From the NCBI GenBank assembly GCA_036504855.1, contig DASXUL010000153.1, positions 1-64,000 of the forward strand: a stretch of DNA of 64,000 nucleotides. Reading direction: 5' to 3'. The notes below the pieces were generated by a model, which ran no database searches, had not been told where the DNA came from, and was given only the letters and a program-made list of their open reading frames with translations. Source of the DNA: DASXUL01 sp036504855 (GTDB taxonomy: Bacteria > Armatimonadota > DTGP01 > JAKQQT01). Positions 57,482 to 64,000 of this stretch are shown in pieces. The number at the start of each line of letters is the position of its first letter. Within the stretch, counting starts at the first letter, position 1. The position numbers were made by a program, and so were the translations under genes.

Positions 57482-59584
57482 TCAGCGGAATCCGCCAACC
57501 AGGCGGGCCAGCGTCGTCGCGTCCGCGAGGTCAATGGCGCCGGAACCGTCCAGGTCGGCGGCCAGGAAGTCCTCCGAAGTGGCGACGCGGAAACCCGCGG
57601 CCATCTGGAGGATGAGTTGCACGTCGGCGAAGTCCACCACCCCGTCTTCGTTGAGATCGTTGCTCGGCAGAACCGTCAGCGGTTCAGTGGCGCTGCCTCC
57701 ATTCATTGCCGCGGTGATCTGAACGGTTGTTGGCTTGCTTACCCACTGGCCTACAATGCTGGCCGTACCGGCCGTCTGGCGCTCATAGACAGGAGCAGGA
57801 GCCACCACCGCGGCGCCGGACGGGTTGTCGGACGTAACGTCAACGAACAACCCGCCGATTGGAGCCGCTGAGTTCAGCGTCACCGTGGCGGTGGAAACCT
57901 GGCCGGACTGCACCGTGGCGGGGCTGAGGGTCAGCCCGGAGACGACTATCGGGTTCACGGTGAGCGTGGCGCGGTAGGTGGCGCCCCGCAGAGTGGCCGA
58001 GATAACGGCCTGGGCCTGTGCGCTGATGGCGGCCGATGTGGAGATTGTGAACGCGCCGGTGGCGCTATTGGCCGGCACGATGACGGTATCAGACACCGGC
58101 TTCGCCGCGGCAGAATCGCTGGAGAGCGAAACGGTGACGCCGCCAGCCGGCGCGGGGCCGTCCAGAGTCACTGAGCCGACCGCCGTCTGGCCGGCAATGA
58201 CCGTTGCTGGGTTGATGTCCATCCCGATCAGCGACATCGGCGGGGCCAGAACAGTCAGGGTCTTTGAGGCGGAAACAGTGGTTCCTGTGGCGGTGTTCTT
58301 CGCGGAAATGGTGACGCTCGTGTCGGCGTTTACCGTTCCCGCCGTGAGCGTCACCTGAGCGGACGCTGCGCCTCGCGCCACGGTAACGCTGGCGGGAGCC
58401 GGCAGGGCGGCGGAGTTGCTGCTGGCAAGCGCAATCGCCTGGCCTCCGGGGGGAGCCGGGCCGCCGATGTTGATCGTCAAGGTAACGGAACCGGCCGAGG
58501 CGACGGAGCCAGAGGACGCGACGATAGCGGACGGACGCGCCGGAGACCCAGACGGAACCGGCTGATCTGTGAAGTATCCATATCCCACGAGCGCGCTGGC
58601 GATGGCGCGGGTCATGTACTGGTACTCCCACCAGATGATGGGCGCGTTGAACTTGCGCATGTAAGCCGTTCCGGCGTACAGATCGGGCAGGGCAGCCGGC
58701 GTTGCCGCATCGCTGGGATCGTTCTCCCACGCGGCGTTTGGAAGCATCGGGTATGCGCTTCCGAAGTAGCCGGCGCACTGGGAGTAACACGTGTCGATGA
58801 CGTTCTTGACGCCGGCCACCCCCTTGGTTCCCCGATACCAACTCCACCATGGGTAATACCATTGGGGCGCGTAGGCGTCCGCGAAGCTCCGCATTTCCGT
58901 ATACGGCCACGCGGAACCCTGAACGGTCTTCGGATCGCCGAACCCCGTGACCACGATGGGCGTGTTCGGGCATACAGACCGGTACGCCGTGCCGAAGGCG
59001 GCCATCTGCGGCCCGTAATAGGTGGCGCCGTCCGTCTGCCATTCCGCTTCCATGTCTACGAGCACGAGGCCACAGTGCTGGGCGATGTCGCCGGCAATTT
59101 GCGCCGCGCGGTTCGTGGCGACGGTCGTTCCCGTGCCGCCGGTGCTGGGGTTTACGTAGGAATACGGGAAGAACTTGATGCCGGCCGCGGAGCACCAGGC
59201 GATCCAGTTATCAAGCTGGGCGCCGGAGGAGTACCACGTTTTGCCGCCCTCGGTGGCGATTTTCGGCGATAGGAACGCGAACCCCCAGTTGGATGCTTCC
59301 GAGATGGCTTGCTGACGTCGGGCGTCCGTCCAACTCCCCCACTCGATGCCGATGTAGAGGCCCACCCCGGAGAGGAGCGCATTAACGGCGGACAGGTTGC
59401 CGTTGGACCCGCCGCCTACCGCGCCATACGGAGCGGCGGAGACGCCTTGCGGCTGCGGCGCCTCGGGCGGGAGGAACCCTTCAACGCCGCCCTGGCGCGA
59501 TGGAATGGGTAGGGCGTGGGCGAGACCTGAGGAGAGGACGAACAGAGCGGCGGGCAGCGCCGCCCTTGGGGAACGAAAACGCAT
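57482..59584 (-). CDS. Secreted TIM-barrel-like protein with Ig repeats and dockerin
   Basis: 700 residues. Signal peptide to about residue 24, then an about 330-residue region with barrel-like features: LYIGIEWGSWTDARRQQAIS, GIKFFPYSYVNPSTGG, LVLVDMEAEWQTDGATYYGP (D-x-E), PIVVTGFGDPKTV and PIIWWEYQYMTRAIA, resembling GH25/DUF1906-like glycoside-hydrolase barrels without a firm match. Three Ig-like repeats of about 85 residues follow (each with a T-V-x-x-G-x-x-x-x-G-x-V-T-L core). The end is a full dockerin-like pair: NDLNEDGVVDFADVQLILQMAAG and AADLDGSGAIDLADATTLARLVGG. ATG at 59584 with AGGAGTGCC. Likely acts on or binds an extracellular polymer. Confidence 0.82.
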   Translation of the reverse strand: MRFRSPRAALPAALFVLSSGLAHALPIPSRQGGVEGFLPPEAPQPQGVSAAPYGAVGGGSNGNLSAVNALLSGVGLYIGIEWGSWTDARRQQAISEASNWGFAFLSPKIATEGGKTWYSSGAQLDNWIAWCSAAGIKFFPYSYVNPSTGGTGTTVATNRAAQIAGDIAQHCGLVLVDMEAEWQTDGATYYGPQMAAFGTAYRSVCPNTPIVVTGFGDPKTVQGSAWPYTEMRSFADAYAPQWYYPWWSWYRGTKGVAGVKNVIDTCYSQCAGYFGSAYPMLPNAAWENDPSDAATPAALPDLYAGTAYMRKFNAPIIWWEYQYMTRAIASALVGYGYFTDQPVPSGSPARPSAIVASSGSVASAGSVTLTINIGGPAPPGGQAIALASSNSAALPAPASVTVARGAASAQVTLTAGTVNADTSVTISAKNTATGTTVSASKTLTVLAPPMSLIGMDINPATVIAGQTAVGSVTLDGPAPAGGVTVSLSSDSAAAKPVSDTVIVPANSATGAFTISTSAAISAQAQAVISATLRGATYRATLTVNPIVVSGLTLSPATVQSGQVSTATVTLNSAAPIGGLFVDVTSDNPSGAAVVAPAPVYERQTAGTASIVGQWVSKPTTVQITAAMNGGSATEPLTVLPSNDLNEDGVVDFADVQLILQMAAGFRVATSEDFLAADLDGSGAIDLADATTLARLVGGFR

Positions 59585-59798
59585 ACGAAGGCACTCCTGA
59601 GCGGCCGGCCGGTTCTGCGCGCCGGCGCGCCGAATGATCGTTGATACCCGAATTATACTCAATGGCGCGGCGGCGCCGCACTAGAACGGTTACATCCGCC
59701 TGCCAGGCGGGCTATACTGGCCGAAAGAGCGGTGCGCCGGCGGAAGCCGCTAGTCCCCTTCCGCCATTGCGTGCCCTAATCTCACGAAGGAAGTAGCA

Positions 59799-60599
59799 AT
59801 GAACCACATGCTAGCAGTAGCAGCCGCGCTCGCCCTCGCTGGGGCCGCGTTTGCCGGCGGCAAATCCGGCGCCTCCACGTCCCGCGTCCCCCTCGTGTGC
59901 GCTCACCGCGGCGCATCTGCCGCCGCCCCGGAGAACACGCTGTCCGCGTTCCGGTTGGCCGTTGAGTTGGGCGCCGATGAGGTGGAGCTGGACACGAGCC
60001 TGACATCCGACGGAGTGCCGGTCGTCCTTCACGACGGAACCGTCGATCGCACTACAGACGGCACGGGCGTGGTGGAAACGCTGCCGCTGGCCTATATCAA
60101 GAAGCTGGACGCCGGCTCGTGGAAGGATCCGAAGTACAAGGGTGAGCCCATGCCCACCCTGGATCAAGTGTTCACGATGAAGCGCCGCCCGTTTGTGAAC
60201 TGCGAGATCAAGGCGAACACCAAGGACATCAACAAACTCGTTGCGGCCGTTGTTGGCCTGATTGAGAAGCGCCACCTGGAGAAGAAGGTCATCATCTCCT
60301 CGTTCAGCGGGCCGGTCCTCGAACGGGTGCACCAGGTGAACCCTCGCATCGCCACGGGCTTCCTCTACAGCGGCAAGACCCCGGAGACCCTCCCCGTCGG
60401 CATCACGGCCCTTCACCCCATGTACCCTGAGGTGACCGCTGCCTTCATGGAGTTTGCGCATTCGAAGGGGCTGGAGGTCAACGTGTGGACCGTCGATGAC
60501 GCCACCGAGATGAAGCGGCTGATCGCGCTGGGCGTGAACAGCATCATCACGAACAAGCCGGACCTCATGCGGCAGATCCTCAACGAACAGGCGAAATAG
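59799..60599 (+). CDS. Secreted glycerophosphodiester phosphodiesterase
   Basis: 266 residues with signal peptide (MNHMLAVAAALALAGAAFA). Family motifs: CAHRGASAAAPENTLSAF (catalytic His and metal site), GADEVELDTSLTSDGVPVVLHDGTVDRTT (Glu, Asp and second catalytic His) and NCEIKANTK. It hydrolyses glycerophosphodiesters to glycerol 3-phosphate and an alcohol, likely from lipid turnover, as with UgpQ/GlpQ. The export signal favours a periplasmic GlpQ-like role. ATG at 59799 follows GAAGGAAG. Its own terminator lies at 60625-60657. Confidence 0.94.
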   Translation: MNHMLAVAAALALAGAAFAGGKSGASTSRVPLVCAHRGASAAAPENTLSAFRLAVELGADEVELDTSLTSDGVPVVLHDGTVDRTTDGTGVVETLPLAYIKKLDAGSWKDPKYKGEPMPTLDQVFTMKRRPFVNCEIKANTKDINKLVAAVVGLIEKRHLEKKVIISSFSGPVLERVHQVNPRIATGFLYSGKTPETLPVGITALHPMYPEVTAAFMEFAHSKGLEVNVWTVDDATEMKRLIALGVNSIITNKPDLMRQILNEQAK

Positions 60600-60624
60600 C
60601 TGGGTTCGCAATAGAAGTGCAAAA

Positions 60625-60657
60625 GCAGGGGGAGGGCGGATACCGCCCTCCCCCTGC
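60625..60657. terminator. 15-bp hairpin terminator between convergent genes
   Basis: GCAGGGGGAGGGCGG (60625-60639) pairs perfectly with CCGCCCTCCCCCTGC (60643-60657), loop ATA. Plus-strand tail is TTCG; on the minus strand TTTTGC follows, so it suits the PEP-CTERM gene best and the phosphodiesterase gene also. Confidence 0.85.
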
Positions 60658-60697
60658 TTCGTGAAACGGCCGCGGCCTGACATCCGCGGAGCTGAGA

Positions 60698-61492
60698 TCA
60701 GCGAGCCGTCTTGCGGCGGCGGAGCGCGGGGATAACGCCGAGGGCGAGCAGGCTGAGGGTGGCCGGTTCCGGAACGGCAGTGTCGCCGCCGAGGAAACCG
60801 CCGGCGTTAGCGCGACCGAAGGCGGCAACGCTATCGGCGGTCAGCGCCTGATCGTTGAAGTAGAAGCTGCTGATCGAACCGGCTTTGCTCTCGCCGTCTT
60901 CGTCCCCAAAGAGGAGGAAGGACGGGTCCAGGCTCCAGCGCCCATCCGCTCCCGCCGAAAGCTTCTGGCTGCCCACCTGGGCGCCATCGACGTACTTGTA
61001 GAGCATTGAGTCGCTGCCGGTAGGCTTCAGGTCAAACACGAACATCAGGCGATACCAGTTGTTGGCCGCAATGGAGCCCTGGTAGTTGGAGGAAATGCCG
61101 AAACCGCCATTGTGGAGGAACAGGTCGCCATCGCTGGTGTCGGCGATGCCGGTCTGGAGAAGGGAGCTGTAGCCGCCGACGTCGGGCCACTTGATGTCAT
61201 AGCCCAGAGTGAACTGGTTGACGTATGAACCGCCGCCGTTGGGCGGAGCGCCGTGCGTAACCAGAAGGCCCTGGGTTTTCGGGGCGGCGCCGCTGAAGTT
61301 GAAGACGCCGCTGTTCTGGCCGGCGATTGTGTCTGTTCCGAAGGTTCCCATGGAGGGGCCGAACTCGGACATCACGGCGGGACCAGCGGACGCGTTGTAG
61401 TTCCCGTCGAAGTCGAACACGCTGACTGCGGCGGATGCGGAGCCGGCGATCGCTGTACAGGCGAGCAGGCTCATTAGGGTGCGGAGTTTCAC
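60698..61492 (-). CDS. PEP-CTERM sorted LamG-like exported protein
   Basis: 264 residues from a GTG at 61492 (AAAGGAG upstream). Signal peptide MKLRTLMSLLACTAIAGSASA, a beta-rich LamG/concanavalin-type mature domain (LLVTHGAPPNGGGSYVNQFT, YVDGAQVGSQKLSAG, FYFNDQALTADSVAAFGRA) and a C-terminal PEP-CTERM module: VPEPATLSLLALGVIPALRRRKTAR. PEP-CTERM proteins are processed by exosortase, often in strains making extracellular polysaccharide. Exosortase is not in this window. Ligand is unknown; carbohydrate binding is likely from the fold. Confidence 0.9.
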   Translation of the reverse strand: MKLRTLMSLLACTAIAGSASAAVSVFDFDGNYNASAGPAVMSEFGPSMGTFGTDTIAGQNSGVFNFSGAAPKTQGLLVTHGAPPNGGGSYVNQFTLGYDIKWPDVGGYSSLLQTGIADTSDGDLFLHNGGFGISSNYQGSIAANNWYRLMFVFDLKPTGSDSMLYKYVDGAQVGSQKLSAGADGRWSLDPSFLLFGDEDGESKAGSISSFYFNDQALTADSVAAFGRANAGGFLGGDTAVPEPATLSLLALGVIPALRRRKTAR

Positions 61493-61742
61493 GAGACTCT
61501 CCTTTGGAATGGATCTCGGAGTAGCCAGCGCTGTAGTGCGGTTGTGCCGGGAGGGCGGACGAGGCGGCTCCGCCCCCGGTCAACAAGCGCTGCAGAATGG
61601 CGTTATGTGCGGTCCGGCCAGGGCGATGCTCAGCCCGGCCCGCGAGCCACGGGCGCAGGAACGGCTGCGCACGTGTGTCACCTCGCTCAAATTGCGTGCA
61701 AGAATCATACCGAAAGCAGGGGAGCGCAACGTCATATCGGTC
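61493..61742. other. Intergenic region upstream of the PEP-CTERM gene
   Basis: About 250 bp without a convincing gene on either strand. It includes the PEP-CTERM gene's ribosome-binding site next to 61492 and the start of the tRNA-Cys promoter on the other side. Open frames here are short and Arg/Pro-rich. Confidence 0.5.
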
Positions 61743-61771
61743 TGGACATCTCCGCGCACCCATGCTAAACT
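61743..61771 (+). promoter_or_regulatory. Promoter of tRNA-Cys
   Basis: TGGACA (61743-61748), 17-bp spacer, TAAACT (61766-61771), 11 bp before the tRNA 5' end. The -35 matches in five of six positions and the -10 in four; spacing is ideal. Confidence 0.65.
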
Positions 61772-61782
61772 GGAGTGAGCAA

Positions 61783-61858
61783 GGCGTGGTACCCAAGTGG
61801 CCAAGGGAACGGTCTGCAAAACCGTGATTCACCGGTTCAATTCCGGTCCACGCCTCCA
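61783..61858 (+). tRNA. tRNA-Cys (anticodon GCA)
   Basis: 76 nt with encoded CCA. Acceptor GGCGTGG/CCACGCC; D-arm TACCCAAGTGGCCAAGG; anticodon stem CGGT/ACCG region with loop CTGCAAA, anticodon GCA; T-arm ACCGGTTCAATTCCGGT. Promoter at 61743 and a strong hairpin at 61868. Confidence 0.95.
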
Positions 61859-61867
61859 ATTGATGCC

Positions 61868-61913
61868 AAATCAGAAGGGGACGGCGCGAAATCGCGCCGT
61901 CCCCTTCTGATTT
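61868..61913. terminator. 21-bp bidirectional terminator after tRNA-Cys
   Basis: A 21-bp perfect stem (AAATCAGAAGGGGACGGCGC... at 61868-61888; partner 61893-61913 ending CTTCTGATTT) with loop AAAT. A/T ends give T-runs on both strands, so it can terminate tRNA-Cys (plus) and the ABC ATPase gene (minus). Confidence 0.88.
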
Positions 61914-61987
61914 GGGAGGCCCTCGCTTTTCGACGCCGCTATGAAGCGGCCGGAGACGGCGTTGTGCAGGCGTTTCGCAGCCGCGCT

Positions 61988-63232
61988 TCAGGGCAGAAGG
62001 AGTTGAATCGCCGAAGCCAGGTCGTTGGCCTCGACGGCGCCGGCGGCCACCGCGGCATCCCACAGCCTCGCCGCGCCGCCGCCGGTGAAATCGCGGTTTG
62101 GCCCCATTTCCCCGGTCAATAACACGCGCTGTCCGCGCTGGGCGGCCTCCACGGCGAGGCGAAGGTTGTCCATATTCCCCGGCCCAACAGCCGTGGGGGC
62201 GACCAGCACAACAGCAGCCTTGCGGATGAGGCGTTCCGCGCGCTGAAACGCAGCGGATGAAATGGCCGAGAATGGCGCCTCGTCGGCAACCGACAGGCCC
62301 AGCGCACGCGCCGTCTCCCAGTCTGTGTCGCCAACGTTCAATACGCCCGTTGTCACCTGGTTGCCGTCCGAGGCAAGGCGGCGGAGGATGGCGGCGGCGC
62401 TCCCTCCGCCGCCGATCACGTGGATGCGCGCTCGGGCGTTTGGGGCTGCGTCCGAAGGCCACGACAGCACCGTGGGACGGCCCGTGGCCGGATGCACGCC
62501 CACCGTGACGCGGCGGCCGTAACCGGCCTCAATGGCCTCCTCTGTCATCACGTCCGCGGGGGCGCCCAGGGCCAGCACGCGGCCTCCCTTCAGGAGCGCC
62601 ACCCGGTCTGCGAAGGCGGCCGCCAGATTGAGGTCGTGCAGAACGCTCACCACCGTAAGCCCGCGCTCGCGCCGCGCCTCCTCAACGAGCTCCAGCATCT
62701 CCCACTGGAACTGCAGGTCCAGGAAGGCTGTGGGCTCGTCCAGCAGCAGAATGTGCGGGGCCTGAGCCAGAGCGCGGGCGAGGAGCACGCGCTGCCGCTC
62801 GCCGCCTGACAGGCTCTCCACCGCGCGCAACGCGAGGGCGTCCGTGGCGGTGCTGCGCAGAGCGGCGGACACTGCCTCGCGGTCCGCCGGCCCCTCGCGC
62901 CGCCACGTTCCCAGGTGCGGGGCGCGCCCCTGAGCCACCACTTGTCCCACGGTCCAACCGGCCGGGAGGGCCTGCTCCTGCGGCACGACCGCCATACGCC
63001 GCGCGCGCTCGCGAGATGGGAGTGAGCGCAGCGCATCCCCTTCCACATTGATGCTTCCCTCGGAAACCTCCAGAGCCGACGCGATGGCGTGCAGGAGGGA
63101 GGTCTTCCCGGCGCCGTTCGGGCCAATGAGGGCCAGCCACTCGCCGGGCGCGACCCGCATCGAAACGTCCGAGACGGCGGCCGCGGCGTTGAAGCGCACG
63201 GTTACCCCATTGATCTCCAGGGCCGCGGTCAC
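61988..63232 (-). CDS. Iron/cobalamin-type ABC ATPase fused to a C-terminal Rossmann-like domain
   Basis: 414 residues. The first about 240 are a FecE/BtuD-type ATPase: Walker A GPNGAGKT (37-44), signature ESLSGGERQRVLLARAL, Walker B HILLLDEPT and switch VVSVLHDLNLA. The last about 160 residues are extra: IHVIGGGGSAAAILRRLASDG, VLNVGDTDWETARALGL, PFSAISSAAFQRAERLI, VLVAPTAVGPGNMDNLRLAV and LTGEMG, a glycine-rich Rossmann-like unit. I recall comparable C-terminal extensions in a few B12/haem importer ATPases but cannot name a defined family. GTG start at 63232 overlaps the FecCD permease stop (GTGA). Import of iron-siderophore, haem or cobalamin is inferred from the subfamily. Confidence 0.88.
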   Translation of the reverse strand: MTAALEINGVTVRFNAAAAVSDVSMRVAPGEWLALIGPNGAGKTSLLHAIASALEVSEGSINVEGDALRSLPSRERARRMAVVPQEQALPAGWTVGQVVAQGRAPHLGTWRREGPADREAVSAALRSTATDALALRAVESLSGGERQRVLLARALAQAPHILLLDEPTAFLDLQFQWEMLELVEEARRERGLTVVSVLHDLNLAAAFADRVALLKGGRVLALGAPADVMTEEAIEAGYGRRVTVGVHPATGRPTVLSWPSDAAPNARARIHVIGGGGSAAAILRRLASDGNQVTTGVLNVGDTDWETARALGLSVADEAPFSAISSAAFQRAERLIRKAAVVLVAPTAVGPGNMDNLRLAVEAAQRGQRVLLTGEMGPNRDFTGGGAARLWDAAVAAGAVEANDLASAIQLLLP

Positions 63233-64000
63233 GGCTTCCCCGCCTTGGCGCGCAAGAGCCCGAGGAAGAAGGGGCCGCCCAGCACGCCAGTCAACAGGCC
63301 AACAGGGACCTCCATGGGCGGATGCACGGTGCGGGCGGCGAGGTCGGCCAGAACCAGGAATGCCGCGCCGCCGAGGAAGGCGGCCGGCAGCAGGGCGCGG
63401 TGGTCGGGACCAACGATGCGCCGGGCCGCATGCGGAACGATGAGGCCCACGAAGCCGATAACGCCGCCCACGGCAACGGCGCATGCCGTCAGGAGCGCGG
63501 CGAGGAAGAGCACGCGCGAGCGAACGCGATCCACATCCGCCCCGAGGAAGCGGGCCGGGTCTTCGCCGAAGGCCAGGAGGTTGAGGCCTCGGCCCATCGC
63601 CCAAAGCGCCCCGGCCCCCGCGATGGCAACCGGCGCGAGCAGACACACGCGCGTGCCGTCCGCCTCGGAGAAGCCGCCCATCGTCCACAACAGGATCGCC
63701 TGCATGCGGTCCTGTGCGCCGGAGAGGTAGAGGATCATGGAGACCAATGAGCCGAGAACGGATGCCACCACCACGCCTGAGAGAAGCAGCAGCGGGCCGG
63801 ACATCCGTCCGCCAGACCGGGCGAGGCCGAATACAAGGGCCGTGGCGGCCAGCGCCCCAGCCAGGGCCGCAACGGGAATCGCGAAGCCGGCGAGCGCGGA
63901 AACGAGCCCCAGCGCGATCACCACGGCGGCGCCGGCGCTGGCGCCGGCCGAGACGCCCAGCACATAGGGGTCGGCCAGCGGATTCTGGAGCAGCGATTGC
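63229..64000 (-). CDS. FecCD-family ABC permease (5' end beyond window)
   Basis: The last about 257 residues of a BtuC/FecCD permease; the start lies past the window end. In the same frame the window's edge reads QSLLQNPLADPYVLGVSAGASAG, the conserved first-half signature, so the first hydrophobic segments are lost but most of the channel is present. Further motifs: VDRVRSRVLFLAALLTACAVAVGG, GFVGLIVPHAARRIVG (ATPase-coupling region) and ADLAARTVHPPMEVPVGLLTGVLGGPFFLGLL. It forms the inner-membrane channel for iron-siderophore, haem or cobalamin with the ATPase encoded next (stop/start overlap). Confidence 0.93.
   Translation of the reverse strand, partial: QSLLQNPLADPYVLGVSAGASAGAAVVIALGLVSALAGFAIPVAALAGALAATALVFGLARSGGRMSGPLLLLSGVVVASVLGSLVSMILYLSGAQDRMQAILLWTMGGFSEADGTRVCLLAPVAIAGAGALWAMGRGLNLLAFGEDPARFLGADVDRVRSRVLFLAALLTACAVAVGGVIGFVGLIVPHAARRIVGPDHRALLPAAFLGGAAFLVLADLAARTVHPPMEVPVGLLTGVLGGPFFLGLLRAKAGKP

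Overview
The window is a GC-rich, gene-dense bacterial chromosome segment with didermic (outer-membrane) character. It carries a TolC/adaptor/RND efflux operon, a cytochrome-porin-like outer-membrane protein, many signal peptides, one PEP-CTERM protein and several secreted proteins ending in dockerin-like tails. NADH dehydrogenase, ATP synthase and the futalosine menaquinone enzyme MqnA indicate a respiring, menaquinone-using organism. The mix of futalosine pathway, PEP-CTERM, beta-helix and dockerin-tailed proteins, plus a polysaccharide-directed secretome, suggests Armatimonadota. This is inference: there is no rRNA here, and Planctomycetota or Verrucomicrobiota-like lineages are not excluded. 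The opening run of 30 C suggests a contig edge.

Layout. 1-290: inverted and direct repeats. 292-6651 (minus): an energy block reading atpD-atpC-nuoA-nuoB-nuoC-nuoD, then a DciA-like protein and a DUF1361 membrane protein; period-7 CAG-N4 arrays sit in the atpC/nuoA and nuoC/nuoD gaps. 6809-16340 (minus): a c-di-GMP GGDEF/EAL sensor, an enolase-superfamily enzyme, a small secreted protein, a GH29 fucosidase, an anti-sigma-type ATPase, an FtsB-like protein and pyruvate kinase. 16485-24754: two exported proteins, an alpha-glucan phosphorylase, a PhoPQ-related hydrolase and an SdpI/SdpR pair with a candidate operator. 25042-33931: two beta-helix proteins with dockerin-like tails, a Cyc2-like fused cytochrome-porin and a secreted cysteine-containing protein. 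34175-39852 (plus): a translationally coupled set of a GH5-like hydrolase, a solute-binding protein fused to its permease, and a second permease, with no ATPase. 40082-46386: a discoidin-like/IPT/dockerin protein, a BBE-type flavin oxidase, a Gfo/Idh/MocA oxidoreductase and an SGNH hydrolase. 46575-48009: a 1.35-kb segment bounded by an intact tRNA-Gly and a copy of its 3' end, carrying one gene of unknown function. 48076-49625: LolA-like protein and mqnA. 49751-56528: AbrB regulator, TolC, adaptor and RND pump. 56598-61492: small proteins, a TIM-barrel-like/Ig/dockerin protein, a glycerophosphodiesterase and a PEP-CTERM protein. 61743-64000: tRNA-Cys, then an iron/cobalamin-type ABC ATPase with an extra C-terminal domain and the 3' part of its FecCD permease.

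How it fits together. The central theme is an extracellular, plant- or EPS-polymer-oriented lifestyle: fucosidase, GH5-like enzyme with sugar importer, glucan phosphorylase, esterase-like hydrolases, sugar-binding surface proteins and sugar-acid/inositol-type oxidoreductases. This sits beside core respiratory genes. The most unusual items are the CAG-N4 arrays, the Cyc2-like protein, the binding-protein/permease fusion, the recurring dockerin-like tails without a visible cohesin, the tRNA-bounded mini-island, the RND pump with extra hydrophobic segments and the ABC ATPase extension. No transposase, integrase, CRISPR array or rRNA was found.
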